From: Aquificota bacterium | Lineage (GTDB): Bacteria > Thermosulfidibacterota > Thermosulfidibacteria > Thermosulfidibacterales > Thermosulfidibacteraceae | Assembly: GCA_015494645.1 (NCBI GenBank) | Contig: WGAU01000030.1 | Span: 1-37,499, forward strand | Direction: 5' to 3' | DNA: 37,499 bases | Part shown: positions 25,076 through 32,371 of the stretch, one piece after another | Layout of the letters: every line of letters starts with the position of its first letter | How positions within the stretch are numbered: the first letter of the stretch is position 1 | Notes under the pieces: generated by a model | Database searches by the model: none | Seen by the model: only the letters and a program-made list of their open reading frames with translations | What the model was told of the DNA's origin: nothing | Position numbers and translations under genes: made by a program

Positions 25076-25444
25076 TTAGTGGGCTCCACCAGCTATAACG
25101 GCAACGGCCTTGAAGGGATCGGCAAAGAGCACGATCAGAGCCACAACCAAGGCGTAAATGGTCAGCGCCTCAATCATGGCCAAACCGATGATCATAGCCA
25201 CCTGGATCTTACCAGCGGCTTCGGGATTCCTGGCTATACCCTCCATAGCCGCCTTAACGCTCAAGCCCTGACCAATTCCACAAAGACCGGCGGCAAAGCC
25301 AAGTCCCCATCCCACCGCCAAGGAGGCAAACTTCAACATATTGAGGGCTGCCACCTTCACTTCACCCTCAGCAGCCATGGCTGGAAGGGCCAAAAGCACA
25401 ACCCCTAAAACCGCAGCTCCATACCTGAGAACCCTCTTCAACAT
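25076..25444 (-). CDS. atpE: ATP synthase F0 subunit c with N-terminal signal peptide
   Basis: The proton-carrying ring subunit of F-type ATP synthase. At 122 residues it is longer than the usual 75-90, because of an N-terminal extension with a cleavable signal peptide (LKRVLRYGAAVLGVVLLALP, cleavage after AMA). The mature helical hairpin has GIGQG and GIARNPEA in helix 1 and the loop, and the ion-binding carboxylate in MIEALTIYALVV. Glu is followed by Ala-Leu, not the Ser-Thr typical of sodium rings, so proton coupling is likely despite the helix-1 Gln. ATG 25444 is chosen because AAAGGAGGG precedes it at good spacing; a GTG at 25450 lies too close. Confidence 0.92.
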   Translation of the reverse strand: MLKRVLRYGAAVLGVVLLALPAMAAEGEVKVAALNMLKFASLAVGWGLGFAAGLCGIGQGLSVKAAMEGIARNPEAAGKIQVAMIIGLAMIEALTIYALVVALIVLFADPFKAVAVIAGGAH

Positions 25445-25466
25445 CAACACCCTCCTTTAAAAAGTA

Positions 25467-26132
25467 TTAGTGCTCTTCTGTCTCTTCAACAGCCAGAGCT
25501 ATATAGACAATTGAAAGCAAAGTAAACACAAGGGCCTGCACGAGACCAAAGAACAAGGAAAGAAACATAAGAGGTATGGGAACAAGCAGAGGTACCAAAG
25601 TAAAAAGAATCAAAGCCAAGGTTTCCTCACCCATAATGTTTCCAAATAAACGCAAAGAAAGGGAAAGAACTCTGGCAAAATGGCCGATACTCTCTAAAAT
25701 AAACATAACAGGAGCCATCCAAGGAACAGGCCCACCGAAATGCTTGAGATAATTCACAAGACCATGCTTCTTTATTCCCCAGTAATGGTAATAGACAAAC
25801 ACCACAATAGCAGGTGCTATGGTGGTATTCCAATTACTTGTGGGAGATATAAACCCTGGAACGTTACCCATCCAGTTGGAAAATAGGATAAATAAAAACA
25901 AGGTGGCTATAAGGGGCACATGAGGCCTTACATCTCCCGGTATTATACCATCCATAAAATTGTACATTCCTTCAACATAAGCTTCCATTAGGTTCTGCAC
26001 TCCAGAGGGGATCAAGGAAAGCCTTTTAGTAGCAAAGAAAGACAGCACCACCAGAAGAACAAAGACGTAAAGAGCCAATACTATATGAAAGTATTTATGG
26101 GGCAAGGGATTAAGTATAAAAGGTTCATACAT
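25467..26132 (-). CDS. atpB: ATP synthase F0 subunit a
   Basis: The stator subunit that forms the proton half-channels. It has 221 residues and five to six hydrophobic helices. The essential Arg is in SLSLRLFGNIMGEE (about residue 157), followed by a final hairpin ending in IVYIALAVEETEEH. TLFLFILFSNWMGNVPGF near residues 75-92 and PTSNWNTTIA are also typical. It lies 13 bases after the atpI gene in a Z-I-B-E order. The b, delta, alpha, gamma, beta and epsilon genes are not here, so this locus is only the membrane part. Confidence 0.95.
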   Translation of the reverse strand: MYEPFILNPLPHKYFHIVLALYVFVLLVVLSFFATKRLSLIPSGVQNLMEAYVEGMYNFMDGIIPGDVRPHVPLIATLFLFILFSNWMGNVPGFISPTSNWNTTIAPAIVVFVYYHYWGIKKHGLVNYLKHFGGPVPWMAPVMFILESIGHFARVLSLSLRLFGNIMGEETLALILFTLVPLLVPIPLMFLSLFFGLVQALVFTLLSIVYIALAVEETEEH

Positions 26133-26145
26133 CCTCCTGCACCTC

Positions 26146-26499
26146 CTAAATGTTCTTCAACCTGGCAAACTCGGTGAAGGGGATAAGCACTATTAAGCTC
26201 AACCCCACCACAGTGGCTATGGGGTTAATCGCCTTTGAGTAAAACAACACCCCCAGTACAACAGCCATAAACAGATACTTGAAAACCTGAACGCCCCAAA
26301 ACAGGACACTTGATCCCGCCTCAACAACTTCTCTACAAACGGTGCACAAAATATAAAAATCTCCACAAGCCAAAAGGGACCCTACAAGCACCCCTAAAAA
26401 TACGTCCCACCTTCCAAACAGCATACTAAAAAGAATAAACAGACCTGCGAGCCAAAACCCCTTAACCTGCATCCTCCTTATTATCTTGTGCTCCCCCAT
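26146..26499 (-). CDS. atpI: ATP synthase subunit I-type protein
   Basis: A 117-residue membrane protein with four hydrophobic helices, of the AtpI/UncI family (PF03899). The order in the locus, between atpZ and atpB, supports this. The weakly conserved sequence includes GVLVGSLLACGDFYILCTV and a C-terminal LIVLIPFTEFARLKNI. In other bacteria AtpI aids c-ring assembly; it is not a core subunit. The sequence match alone is modest, and the call leans on context. Confidence 0.75.
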   Translation of the reverse strand: MGEHKIIRRMQVKGFWLAGLFILFSMLFGRWDVFLGVLVGSLLACGDFYILCTVCREVVEAGSSVLFWGVQVFKYLFMAVVLGVLFYSKAINPIATVVGLSLIVLIPFTEFARLKNI

Positions 26500-26505
26500 C
26501 TCGCC

Positions 26506-26721
26506 TTAAACTTCTCCTAACCTCTTTAAATACCGCTCTGAACCCAGCCACGATCCCAAGAATAAAAAAGCCATCATACCCCACGGGGAGGTTCCAAACT
26601 TTTTATCCACAAGAAGACCAAGTACCAAACCTATTACAATTGAAATCACAAGCTCTAAGCCTATAGCACTTAACCTCACCAGCTCTCTTAAAAGACCACC
26701 CGTCTCTTTATCCAACTTCAC
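26506..26721 (-). CDS. atpZ: AtpZ/ATPase_gene1-type small membrane protein
   Basis: A 71-residue protein with two membrane helices, typical of the AtpZ family (PF09527): LELVISIVIGLVLGLLVDKKFGTSPWGM has the GLxLGxxxDxxFGTxPW pattern. It lies first in the atp unit, seven bases before atpI. The start is probably GTG at 26721, since GGGAGG lies five bases upstream; an in-frame GTG at 26739 would put this site inside the gene. AtpZ with AtpI may form a magnesium or calcium transporter in some bacilli, but that role is not shown here. A weak promoter (TTGACT to TTAAGT, 16 bases) may lie at 26744-26771. Confidence 0.78.
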   Translation of the reverse strand: MKLDKETGGLLRELVRLSAIGLELVISIVIGLVLGLLVDKKFGTSPWGMMAFLFLGSWLGSERYLKRLGEV

Positions 26722-26802
26722 CGGATCCTCCCGGAGCACTTACTTAACAACTACCCATATCTCAGTCAACTGAACTCCATTGCATTTATGCCAAACTAAG
26801 TT

Positions 26803-27573
26803 TTAAGACTTCTTCTCCTGTATAAACCCTTTTATTAGCTCTATGGGGATGGGAAAAACCACGGTGCTTGAGTTCTCAGCACTTATCTCCACAAGGGTCT
26901 GAAGATACCTAAGTTGAATGGCCACGGGATGCTCCCCTATAATATCAGCCGCTTCAGCAAGCCTCTTGGCCGCCTGATACTCTCCCTCTGCGGCAATTAT
27001 CTTTGCCCTTCTCTCTCTTTCTGCTTCCGCCTGCCTTGCCATGGCTCTCTGCATATCTTGAGGCAGATCAACATGCTTTATCTCCACGGTGGTTACTTTA
27101 ATGCCCCAAGGATCGGTGTGCTCGTCCAGTATACTCTGAAGCCTTGCATTGATTTTATCCCTGTGGCTGAGTATCTCATCTAATTCCACCTCTCCCAAGA
27201 CACTTCTGAGGGTGGTCTGGGCTAGCTGGCTTGTAGCATAAAGATAATCCTCCACCTCTATAACCGCCTTCTCCGGGGAGACCACCCTGAAATAAACCAC
27301 AGCGTTCACCTTTATGGAAACATTGTCCTTGGTTATAACATCCTGCGGCGGCACATCCATAACCACCGTCCTCAAACTCACCTTAACCACCTTGTCTATA
27401 AAGGGAATCACTATGATGAGCCCCGGTCCCTTGGTAGCATGGTACCTTCCAAACCTGAATATGACTCCTCTCTCGTATTCCCTCAAAACCTTAACGGCAG
27501 AGGCAATGAATATGACTCCGAAGAACAGAAAGACCAGTCCAAAGTTGCTCAGAAACAGAAAAATATACTCCAC
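26803..27573 (-). CDS. Slipin (stomatin/SPFH-domain membrane protein)
   Basis: A 256-residue SPFH/Band 7 protein. One N-terminal membrane helix (about residues 7-27) is followed by LREYERGVIFRFGRYHATKGPGL (recognised in its parts EYERGVIFRFGRY), VPPQDVITKDNVSIKVNAVVYFRV and a coiled-coil region RQAEAERERRAKIIAAEGEYQAA. The VEIKHVDLPQDMQRAMARQAEAERERRAK stretch is the hallmark of the slipin subgroup. Slipins form oligomers on the membrane and usually sit next to nfeD, but no nfeD is present. It lies 11 bases after hemL with an AGGAGG ribosome site. Function is unknown. Confidence 0.88.
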   Translation of the reverse strand: MEYIFLFLSNFGLVFLFFGVIFIASAVKVLREYERGVIFRFGRYHATKGPGLIIVIPFIDKVVKVSLRTVVMDVPPQDVITKDNVSIKVNAVVYFRVVSPEKAVIEVEDYLYATSQLAQTTLRSVLGEVELDEILSHRDKINARLQSILDEHTDPWGIKVTTVEIKHVDLPQDMQRAMARQAEAERERRAKIIAAEGEYQAAKRLAEAADIIGEHPVAIQLRYLQTLVEISAENSSTVVFPIPIELIKGFIQEKKS

Positions 27574-27584
27574 GATCCAACCTC

Positions 27585-28868
27585 CTAAATTTTCTTAAGC
27601 GCCGCCTCAATGGCGTAAAGGGTTCTGTCTATGTCCTTGTCAGTGTGGGCCACGGAAACAAAGGCCGCCTCAAACTGACTGGGGGCAAAATATACTCCAT
27701 TTTCCAGCAGGGCCCAGAAGAACTTGGAGTAAAGCTTAGTGTCACTCTTGACCGCATCGTCATAGGTCTCCACCGGCCCTTCAGTGAAGAATATACAGGA
27801 CATGGAAGCCACACCATTAATCCACACAGGGATGCCTTTGGCCTCAAATAGCCTTTTGGCTTCATCTGCCAAGCGTTTTCTTTTTCTTTCCAACTCCTCA
27901 TATGGGTTGTCTCTTCTGAGGATCTCCAACGTCTTTAAACCAGCCGCCATGGCCACAGGATTACCGGAAAGGGTTCCGGCCTGATACACGGGACCATCGG
28001 GAGCCACATGATCCATTATCTCTGCCCTTCCCCCATACGCACCCACAGGAAAACCGCCTCCTATGATCTTGCCAAGGCATGTGAGATCCGGCTCTACCTG
28101 ATAAAGCTTTTGCGCACCACCGTAGGAAACCCTGAATCCCGTTATCACTTCATCAAATATGAGAAGGGCGCCGTATCTTTCTGTAATCTCCCGCAAGCCC
28201 TGCAAGAAGCCTTCCTTAGGCGGAATAACCCCGGCATTACCCATAACAGGTTCCAGTATAACGCAGGCTATGTCCTCCCCGTACTTTTCAAAAAGGCTCT
28301 CCACACTGCTAAGATCGTTAAACCTCGCTAATAGAGTGTGTCTGGCAAAATCTTCGGGCACTCCAGGTGTTCCCGGAATTCCAAAGGTCAACACGCCCGA
28401 TCCTGCCTTGACCAGAAGATAGTCCACATGGCCATGGTAACATCCCTCAAACTTTACCACTTTATTCCTCTTGGTGTATCCTCTGGCCAACCTGATGGCA
28501 CTCATGGTTGCCTCAGTTCCGGAGTTTACAAATCTCACCTTCTCAATAGACGGAACCGCTTCCACCACCGCCTCTGCCATGGACACCTCAAGCTCGCATG
28601 GTATACCAAAGGAAGTTCCCTTCTCTGCAACTTCCTTTACGAAAGAGAGCACCTCAGGATGGGCGTGACCCAATATCAAAGGTCCCCAGGAACAAACGTA
28701 ATCAATATACTCGTTCCCATCCACATCGTATATCTTGGAACCCCTGCCTTCTTTTACGAAGAACGGATCACCACCAACAGATTTGAAGGCTCTTACAGGA
28801 CTATTGACACCACCGGGAAGAAACCTTTTAGCTTTTTCGTAAAGCTCTGCACTCCTTTCACGCTTCAT
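27585..28868 (-). CDS. hemL: Glutamate-1-semialdehyde 2,1-aminomutase
   Basis: HemL makes 5-aminolevulinate from glutamate-1-semialdehyde in tetrapyrrole biosynthesis, using pyridoxamine/pyridoxal phosphate. The 427-residue protein has GGVNSPVRAFKSVGG at the N-terminus, FVNSGTEATMSAIRLARGYT, and IFDEVITGFRVSYGG; the PLP-lysine is in CLGKIIGGGFPVGAYGG. The start at 28868 shares ATGA with the dgt stop and has CAGGAGGGG before it; the longer frame to 28889 is inside that region. The upstream enzyme HemA is not in the window. Confidence 0.97.
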   Translation of the reverse strand: MKRERSAELYEKAKRFLPGGVNSPVRAFKSVGGDPFFVKEGRGSKIYDVDGNEYIDYVCSWGPLILGHAHPEVLSFVKEVAEKGTSFGIPCELEVSMAEAVVEAVPSIEKVRFVNSGTEATMSAIRLARGYTKRNKVVKFEGCYHGHVDYLLVKAGSGVLTFGIPGTPGVPEDFARHTLLARFNDLSSVESLFEKYGEDIACVILEPVMGNAGVIPPKEGFLQGLREITERYGALLIFDEVITGFRVSYGGAQKLYQVEPDLTCLGKIIGGGFPVGAYGGRAEIMDHVAPDGPVYQAGTLSGNPVAMAAGLKTLEILRRDNPYEELERKRKRLADEAKRLFEAKGIPVWINGVASMSCIFFTEGPVETYDDAVKSDTKLYSKFFWALLENGVYFAPSQFEAAFVSVAHTDKDIDRTLYAIEAALKKI

Positions 28869-29902
28869 ATCAGCCCCTCCTGTTTCCATGGTTTTGGAAG
28901 GAAAATCGCCTTGTAAAGCTCCAAGGCGTATCTATCTGTCATGCCCGAAAGGTAATCCACCACTCGTCTCTCTACGCTATCTTCTTCTCTACTCCAACCT
29001 TTAATAGCCTCAGGATGCTCGCAGAAATAACAAAACAGAGACTCAAGAACACCATAAGCCTTTCTAAACTCCTCCCTCACCTGTGGAGCTCTGTAAACCC
29101 TTTCATACAGAAACTTCCTGAGTCTGTGCAAAAGGTGGAGACCTTCCTCGGACATGGAAACCCTTTGATAACCCATCTTTCTGGTGGTCTCAATCACATC
29201 TTTAACCATGGCATCTATTCGCTCACCGTGACTTTCCCCAAAAAAGGCCACACATTCTTTAGGCAAATCGGCCAACGAGATGAGCTTAGCCCTCAGGGCA
29301 TCGTCTATGTCATGGTTTACATAGGCTATTATATCCGAAATTCTTACCACCTCAGCTTCCAAGGTAAGAGGCCTGTTTTCATCTTTCGGAAGGATAGCCC
29401 CAAGTCCTTTAGAATGTTTAAGAATTCCGTCCCTCACCTCCATAGTGAGGTTCAAACCTTTCCCATTTCTCTCCAGAATGTCCACAACCCTAAGACTCTG
29501 CCGCGCATGGTGAAACCCTTCCTTAGAAAGCCTGTTCAAGACCTCCTCTCCCGCATGCCCAAAGGGAGTATGACCAAGATCGTGCCCTAAAGCTATCGCC
29601 TCTGTAAGGTCCTCGTTTAACCTAAGGGCCCTGGATATGGTCCTTGCTATCTGAGAAACCTCCAAAGTATGGGTAAGACGGGTTCTATAATGATCCCCAA
29701 GGGGTGCAAGAAAAACTTGAGTCTTATGCTTGAGCCTCCTGAAAGACTTGGAGTGTAGGATCCTATCCCTGTCCCTCTGAAAACAGGTCCTTACATCACA
29801 TTCTATTTCCTCTATCAATCTTCCAGCGCTTTCTGCACTCTTGGCTGCCTTGGGGTGTAGAAACCTCTTCTCCCAAGACTCTATCTCTTCTCTAAGGGTC
29901 AT
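28865..29902 (-). CDS. dgt: Deoxyguanosinetriphosphate triphosphohydrolase-like protein (HD domain)
   Basis: A 345-residue HD-domain nucleotide hydrolase. The family marks are RDRDRILHSKSFRRLKHKTQVF (residues 42-63, key part HSKSFRRLKHKTQV), the HD metal site HTLEVSQIARTI with ALGHDLGHTPFGHAGEE, and SDIIAYVNHDIDDALRA further on. It would hydrolyse dNTPs to nucleosides and triphosphate. The length fits the shorter bacterial dGTPase-like group, whose substrate is less specific than E. coli Dgt. It shares ATGA overlaps with both the 59-residue ORF and hemL. Confidence 0.9.
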   Translation of the reverse strand: MTLREEIESWEKRFLHPKAAKSAESAGRLIEEIECDVRTCFQRDRDRILHSKSFRRLKHKTQVFLAPLGDHYRTRLTHTLEVSQIARTISRALRLNEDLTEAIALGHDLGHTPFGHAGEEVLNRLSKEGFHHARQSLRVVDILERNGKGLNLTMEVRDGILKHSKGLGAILPKDENRPLTLEAEVVRISDIIAYVNHDIDDALRAKLISLADLPKECVAFFGESHGERIDAMVKDVIETTRKMGYQRVSMSEEGLHLLHRLRKFLYERVYRAPQVREEFRKAYGVLESLFCYFCEHPEAIKGWSREEDSVERRVVDYLSGMTDRYALELYKAIFLPKPWKQEGLI

Positions 29903-30078
29903 CTCCTCTCTTTTATGTGACGAATAAACTTCTCCCTCTCTTTAGCCTTTTCTGGAGCCACCTGTCTCATCCTGTCTACTATACTTTTTCTTTTGTGTAT
30001 TAGTTCCTCTAATCTCTCAAAAAGAAACTCCAGTTCTTCGTCCACAAGGTTCAGTTCCTTTTCTAAATCGTTTTTCAT
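29899..30078 (-). CDS. Small charged coiled-coil protein, 59 residues (unknown)
   Basis: This short reading frame fills the whole gap between thpR and dgt. It starts MKNDLEKELNLVDEELEF and ends KEREKFIRHIKERR. It shares ATGA with the thpR stop (30078-30075) and with the dgt start (29902-29899), and GGGAGGTGGGGG precedes its ATG. More than half of the residues are charged, in a heptad-like pattern that suggests a single long helix. There is no Cys, no signal peptide and no membrane segment. I do not recognise the family. Double coupling and the absence of any other frame in the gap make it a likely real gene. Confidence 0.7.
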   Translation of the reverse strand: MKNDLEKELNLVDEELEFLFERLEELIHKRKSIVDRMRQVAPEKAKEREKFIRHIKERR

Positions 30079-30638
30079 CCCCCACCTCCCAGCTCTACTA
30101 TCTCAAGCTTAACGTAAAGTGCCCCTTCAGGTTTCAAAATACTCCTATAAAGGACAATATTATCCACAACAAACTCACCGTAAAGCCTCTCCTCACCACA
30201 AAAGCTTCTTATAAACCTTCTCTCATCCGGAGAAAGCCTCTTCAATCTGCCCAAAGTGATATGGGGATGAAACGCTCTTCTCTCTTTAGGAAAGCCCAAA
30301 GAGACCATGGACTTCTCAACTAAAGATTGCAGCTTAGCAAGTTCATCGGTAAGTTCAACCCCACACCAAACCACCTTTGGCCGGACAAACCCCGGAAAGA
30401 CTCCCTTACCTCTTATTCTAACCCTAAAAGGACCAACCGAACCAGAACAATCCCTAAGGGCAGAAACTATATTTGGCACCTTGACCTCTTCAACTTCTCC
30501 TAAGAATTTCAAAGTTATGTGGTAAGACTCCCTGGAAGGATAGGAAGCCTTTATACCATAGTCCTTCAACCTCATGGCCTCTTTATGCAGGGTATCCTTA
30601 ATATCCGAAGGGATATCAACTGCCACAAACAACCTCAA
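30075..30638 (-). CDS. thpR: RNA 2',3'-cyclic phosphodiesterase (2'-5' RNA ligase family)
   Basis: A 187-residue member of the 2H phosphoesterase family. Both catalytic HxTL-type motifs are present: HITLKFLGEVEEV (about residues 41-44) and HPHITLGRLK (about 129-136). MRLFVAVDIPSDIKDTL at the N-terminus is also typical. In vitro these enzymes join or cleave 2'-5' RNA bonds and open 2',3'-cyclic phosphates; the physiological substrate is unclear. It overlaps the cinA stop by four bases and the 59-residue ORF by four bases. Confidence 0.93.
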   Translation of the reverse strand: MRLFVAVDIPSDIKDTLHKEAMRLKDYGIKASYPSRESYHITLKFLGEVEEVKVPNIVSALRDCSGSVGPFRVRIRGKGVFPGFVRPKVVWCGVELTDELAKLQSLVEKSMVSLGFPKERRAFHPHITLGRLKRLSPDERRFIRSFCGEERLYGEFVVDNIVLYRSILKPEGALYVKLEIVELGGGG

Positions 30639-31828
30639 TTGAGACGCCTCCTCAACACATCCAGCGCCGCCTTAGCAAACGCCATCTTGTTGCCCAATCT
30701 ATCGTAAGAAAAGCGAAACTCAAAGCTATCCACACGCCCATCAATGCTCACACCTACATACACCAATCCCACAGGCTTCCCGGGAAGTGCCCCCGCTGGT
30801 CCGGCTATCCCTGTGGTGGAAAGCCCCACCTGGGATCCCAAAAGTTTTCTTACCCCTTCTGCCATCTGTTGGGCAACTTCATGGCTGTAAACTGTGTAAT
30901 TTTCTATGTCTTTTTTATCCACCCCAAGGAGCTTTTCCTTGATCTCATCAAGGTAAGCCACAACACCCCCTCTAAAGTACTCCGACGAACCAGAAACATT
31001 GGTTACAAGATGAGCGAGAAGTCCACCTGTGCAGGATTCTGCAACGGCAAGGGTAAGCCCTCTCTCCTCAAGGAGTCTCCCCACCACCCGGGAAAGCTCT
31101 TCATCGTCCATACCAAACAGATTCTCTCCCAAAGCCCTCCTCAAAACAGAATCTACAAGTCCCTCCAGCTTTGCATTGCCCTTCACATTCACCCACACTT
31201 CAGCGTCTCTGATCACAGTTCCCCACCTTACCCCCAACGTCCCAAGGGCTTCCTTAACCAAAGTGTTAACCTCAGACTCCTTCAAACCAAAGGTCTTGTA
31301 CACCTTGAAAAAATCGCTTCCCATAACACACAACTCCCCCACAACTTTGGGAAAGAGCTCCTTCAACTCCCAAGGCACACCAGGAAAGGCAGCCAAAAGA
31401 ATTTTATCCCTCACCCAGAAGGCAGGGGCCAGCCCCCTGGAACTCAGAACATACCGGGCCCCTTCGGGAATTAAAGCCATCCTCTTGTGCTCTTCCCTCG
31501 GTTCCCTTCCCCTTGCTTCAAACTTTGAGCGTATGTCACGCCAAATTTCCTCAACAAAGACGAGCTTCCTCCCGAGAAAATCCGCTACAGCCTCCCTTGT
31601 TCTATCGTCCTCGGTTGGCCCTAAACCACCGCACACAAACACCCCATCAGCGTAGTTTGAAAGAAACCTGAGGAGCTCCGAAATCATAGAAACATCATCC
31701 CTCACTTCCACCACATCCTCAACCTTAACTCCCACCGAAGCCAAAAAGGACTTCATAAAAGAAGCGTTGGTATTCTCCACAAGTCCGTCCACCACTTCAT
31801 CACCAACGAAAAGCAGAGAGACTCTCAT
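30635..31828 (-). CDS. cinA: CinA-family protein (NMN deamidase, MoCF-like domain)
   Basis: A two-domain protein of 397 residues. The N-terminal molybdopterin-binding-like (MoCF) domain has GDEVVDGLVENTNASFM and CGGLGPTEDDRTREAVADFL; the C-terminal CinA/PncC amidase domain has AESCTGGLLAHLVTNVSGSSEYFRGG (key part AESCTGG) and STTGIAGPAGALPGKPVG. The C-terminal domain hydrolyses nicotinamide mononucleotide, the N-terminal domain may act on ADP-ribose. It lies nine bases after nadM, so the two may recycle NMN to NAD. Older annotation calls it competence/damage-inducible. Confidence 0.93.
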   Translation of the reverse strand: MRVSLLFVGDEVVDGLVENTNASFMKSFLASVGVKVEDVVEVRDDVSMISELLRFLSNYADGVFVCGGLGPTEDDRTREAVADFLGRKLVFVEEIWRDIRSKFEARGREPREEHKRMALIPEGARYVLSSRGLAPAFWVRDKILLAAFPGVPWELKELFPKVVGELCVMGSDFFKVYKTFGLKESEVNTLVKEALGTLGVRWGTVIRDAEVWVNVKGNAKLEGLVDSVLRRALGENLFGMDDEELSRVVGRLLEERGLTLAVAESCTGGLLAHLVTNVSGSSEYFRGGVVAYLDEIKEKLLGVDKKDIENYTVYSHEVAQQMAEGVRKLLGSQVGLSTTGIAGPAGALPGKPVGLVYVGVSIDGRVDSFEFRFSYDRLGNKMAFAKAALDVLRRRLN

Positions 31829-31837
31829 GTAAGGTCC

Positions 31838-32368
31838 TCAATAAGAAAGGGGATCGGACTCACTCCTTGCTAAATACTGAAGCCTGCTAACTCCATCAAT
31901 CTCATTAATAATTCTTGCCACCGCTGGTGGAACAAGCTCCTCCCAAGGCTCTCCCCTTAACATCCTCTCCCTTATGGTGGTGGCACAGTAAAGCTCCCTT
32001 TTGATCATCTTGAGCGGAACCACATCAACACCAGCCTCCATAAGCAGAATCTGGGTTAGGGGATTACCCGTATAAGCCCTCTTAAAAGGGGGAAAGAGGG
32101 AGCGTATATAAGAAGCCCACATGGCGTTGTTCTCTATGTTGGAGTAGGCTCCTATGTAAACTCTCTTTAAATCTATCCTTGCCTCTACCAAAGCCTCATG
32201 GATCATCCAGATACGCTCACCACAGGTGAATGGACTCTTCAAATTGTAATTAAAGTTAGCCGATCCCACAGCAATAATTATCTCGTCATTCTCCTCAAGT
32301 ATCCTTTTTACTACTTCAAGGTGGCCCCTGTGAAAGGGTTGGAACCTTCCCATGTAAAGAGCCCTCAT
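31838..32368 (-). CDS. nadM: Nicotinamide-nucleotide adenylyltransferase (NadM type)
   Basis: A 176-residue nucleotidyltransferase that makes NAD from NMN and ATP. The active-site signature GRFQPFHRGH (residues 8-17) is the archaeal-type NadM form, not NadD or NadR. FTCGERIWMI and the late motif TTIRERMLRGEPWEELVP (which holds the ISSTxxR-like site as ATTIRERM) are also typical. The enzyme is common in archaea and deep-branching thermophilic bacteria, in line with other signs in the window. It lies three bases after selD and nine before cinA. Confidence 0.93.
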   Translation of the reverse strand: MRALYMGRFQPFHRGHLEVVKRILEENDEIIIAVGSANFNYNLKSPFTCGERIWMIHEALVEARIDLKRVYIGAYSNIENNAMWASYIRSLFPPFKRAYTGNPLTQILLMEAGVDVVPLKMIKRELYCATTIRERMLRGEPWEELVPPAVARIINEIDGVSRLQYLARSESDPLSY

Positions 32369-32371
32369 GGC

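Noticed and set aside
25076..25444. Sodium-coupled c ring
   Set aside because: Helix 1 has a Gln as in sodium rings, but the residues after the ion-binding Glu are Ala-Leu, lacking the hydroxyls of the sodium site.
26762..26773. TCAGTCAACTGA as an operator of the atp unit
   Set aside because: Only five-base arms, no match to a known operator, and it contains a possible -35 box. Not enough support.
30869..31655. Two plus-strand frames of about 200 residues opposite cinA
   Set aside because: Low-complexity, Ser/Pro/Lys-rich translations with no domain, fully inside a conserved gene on the other strand.
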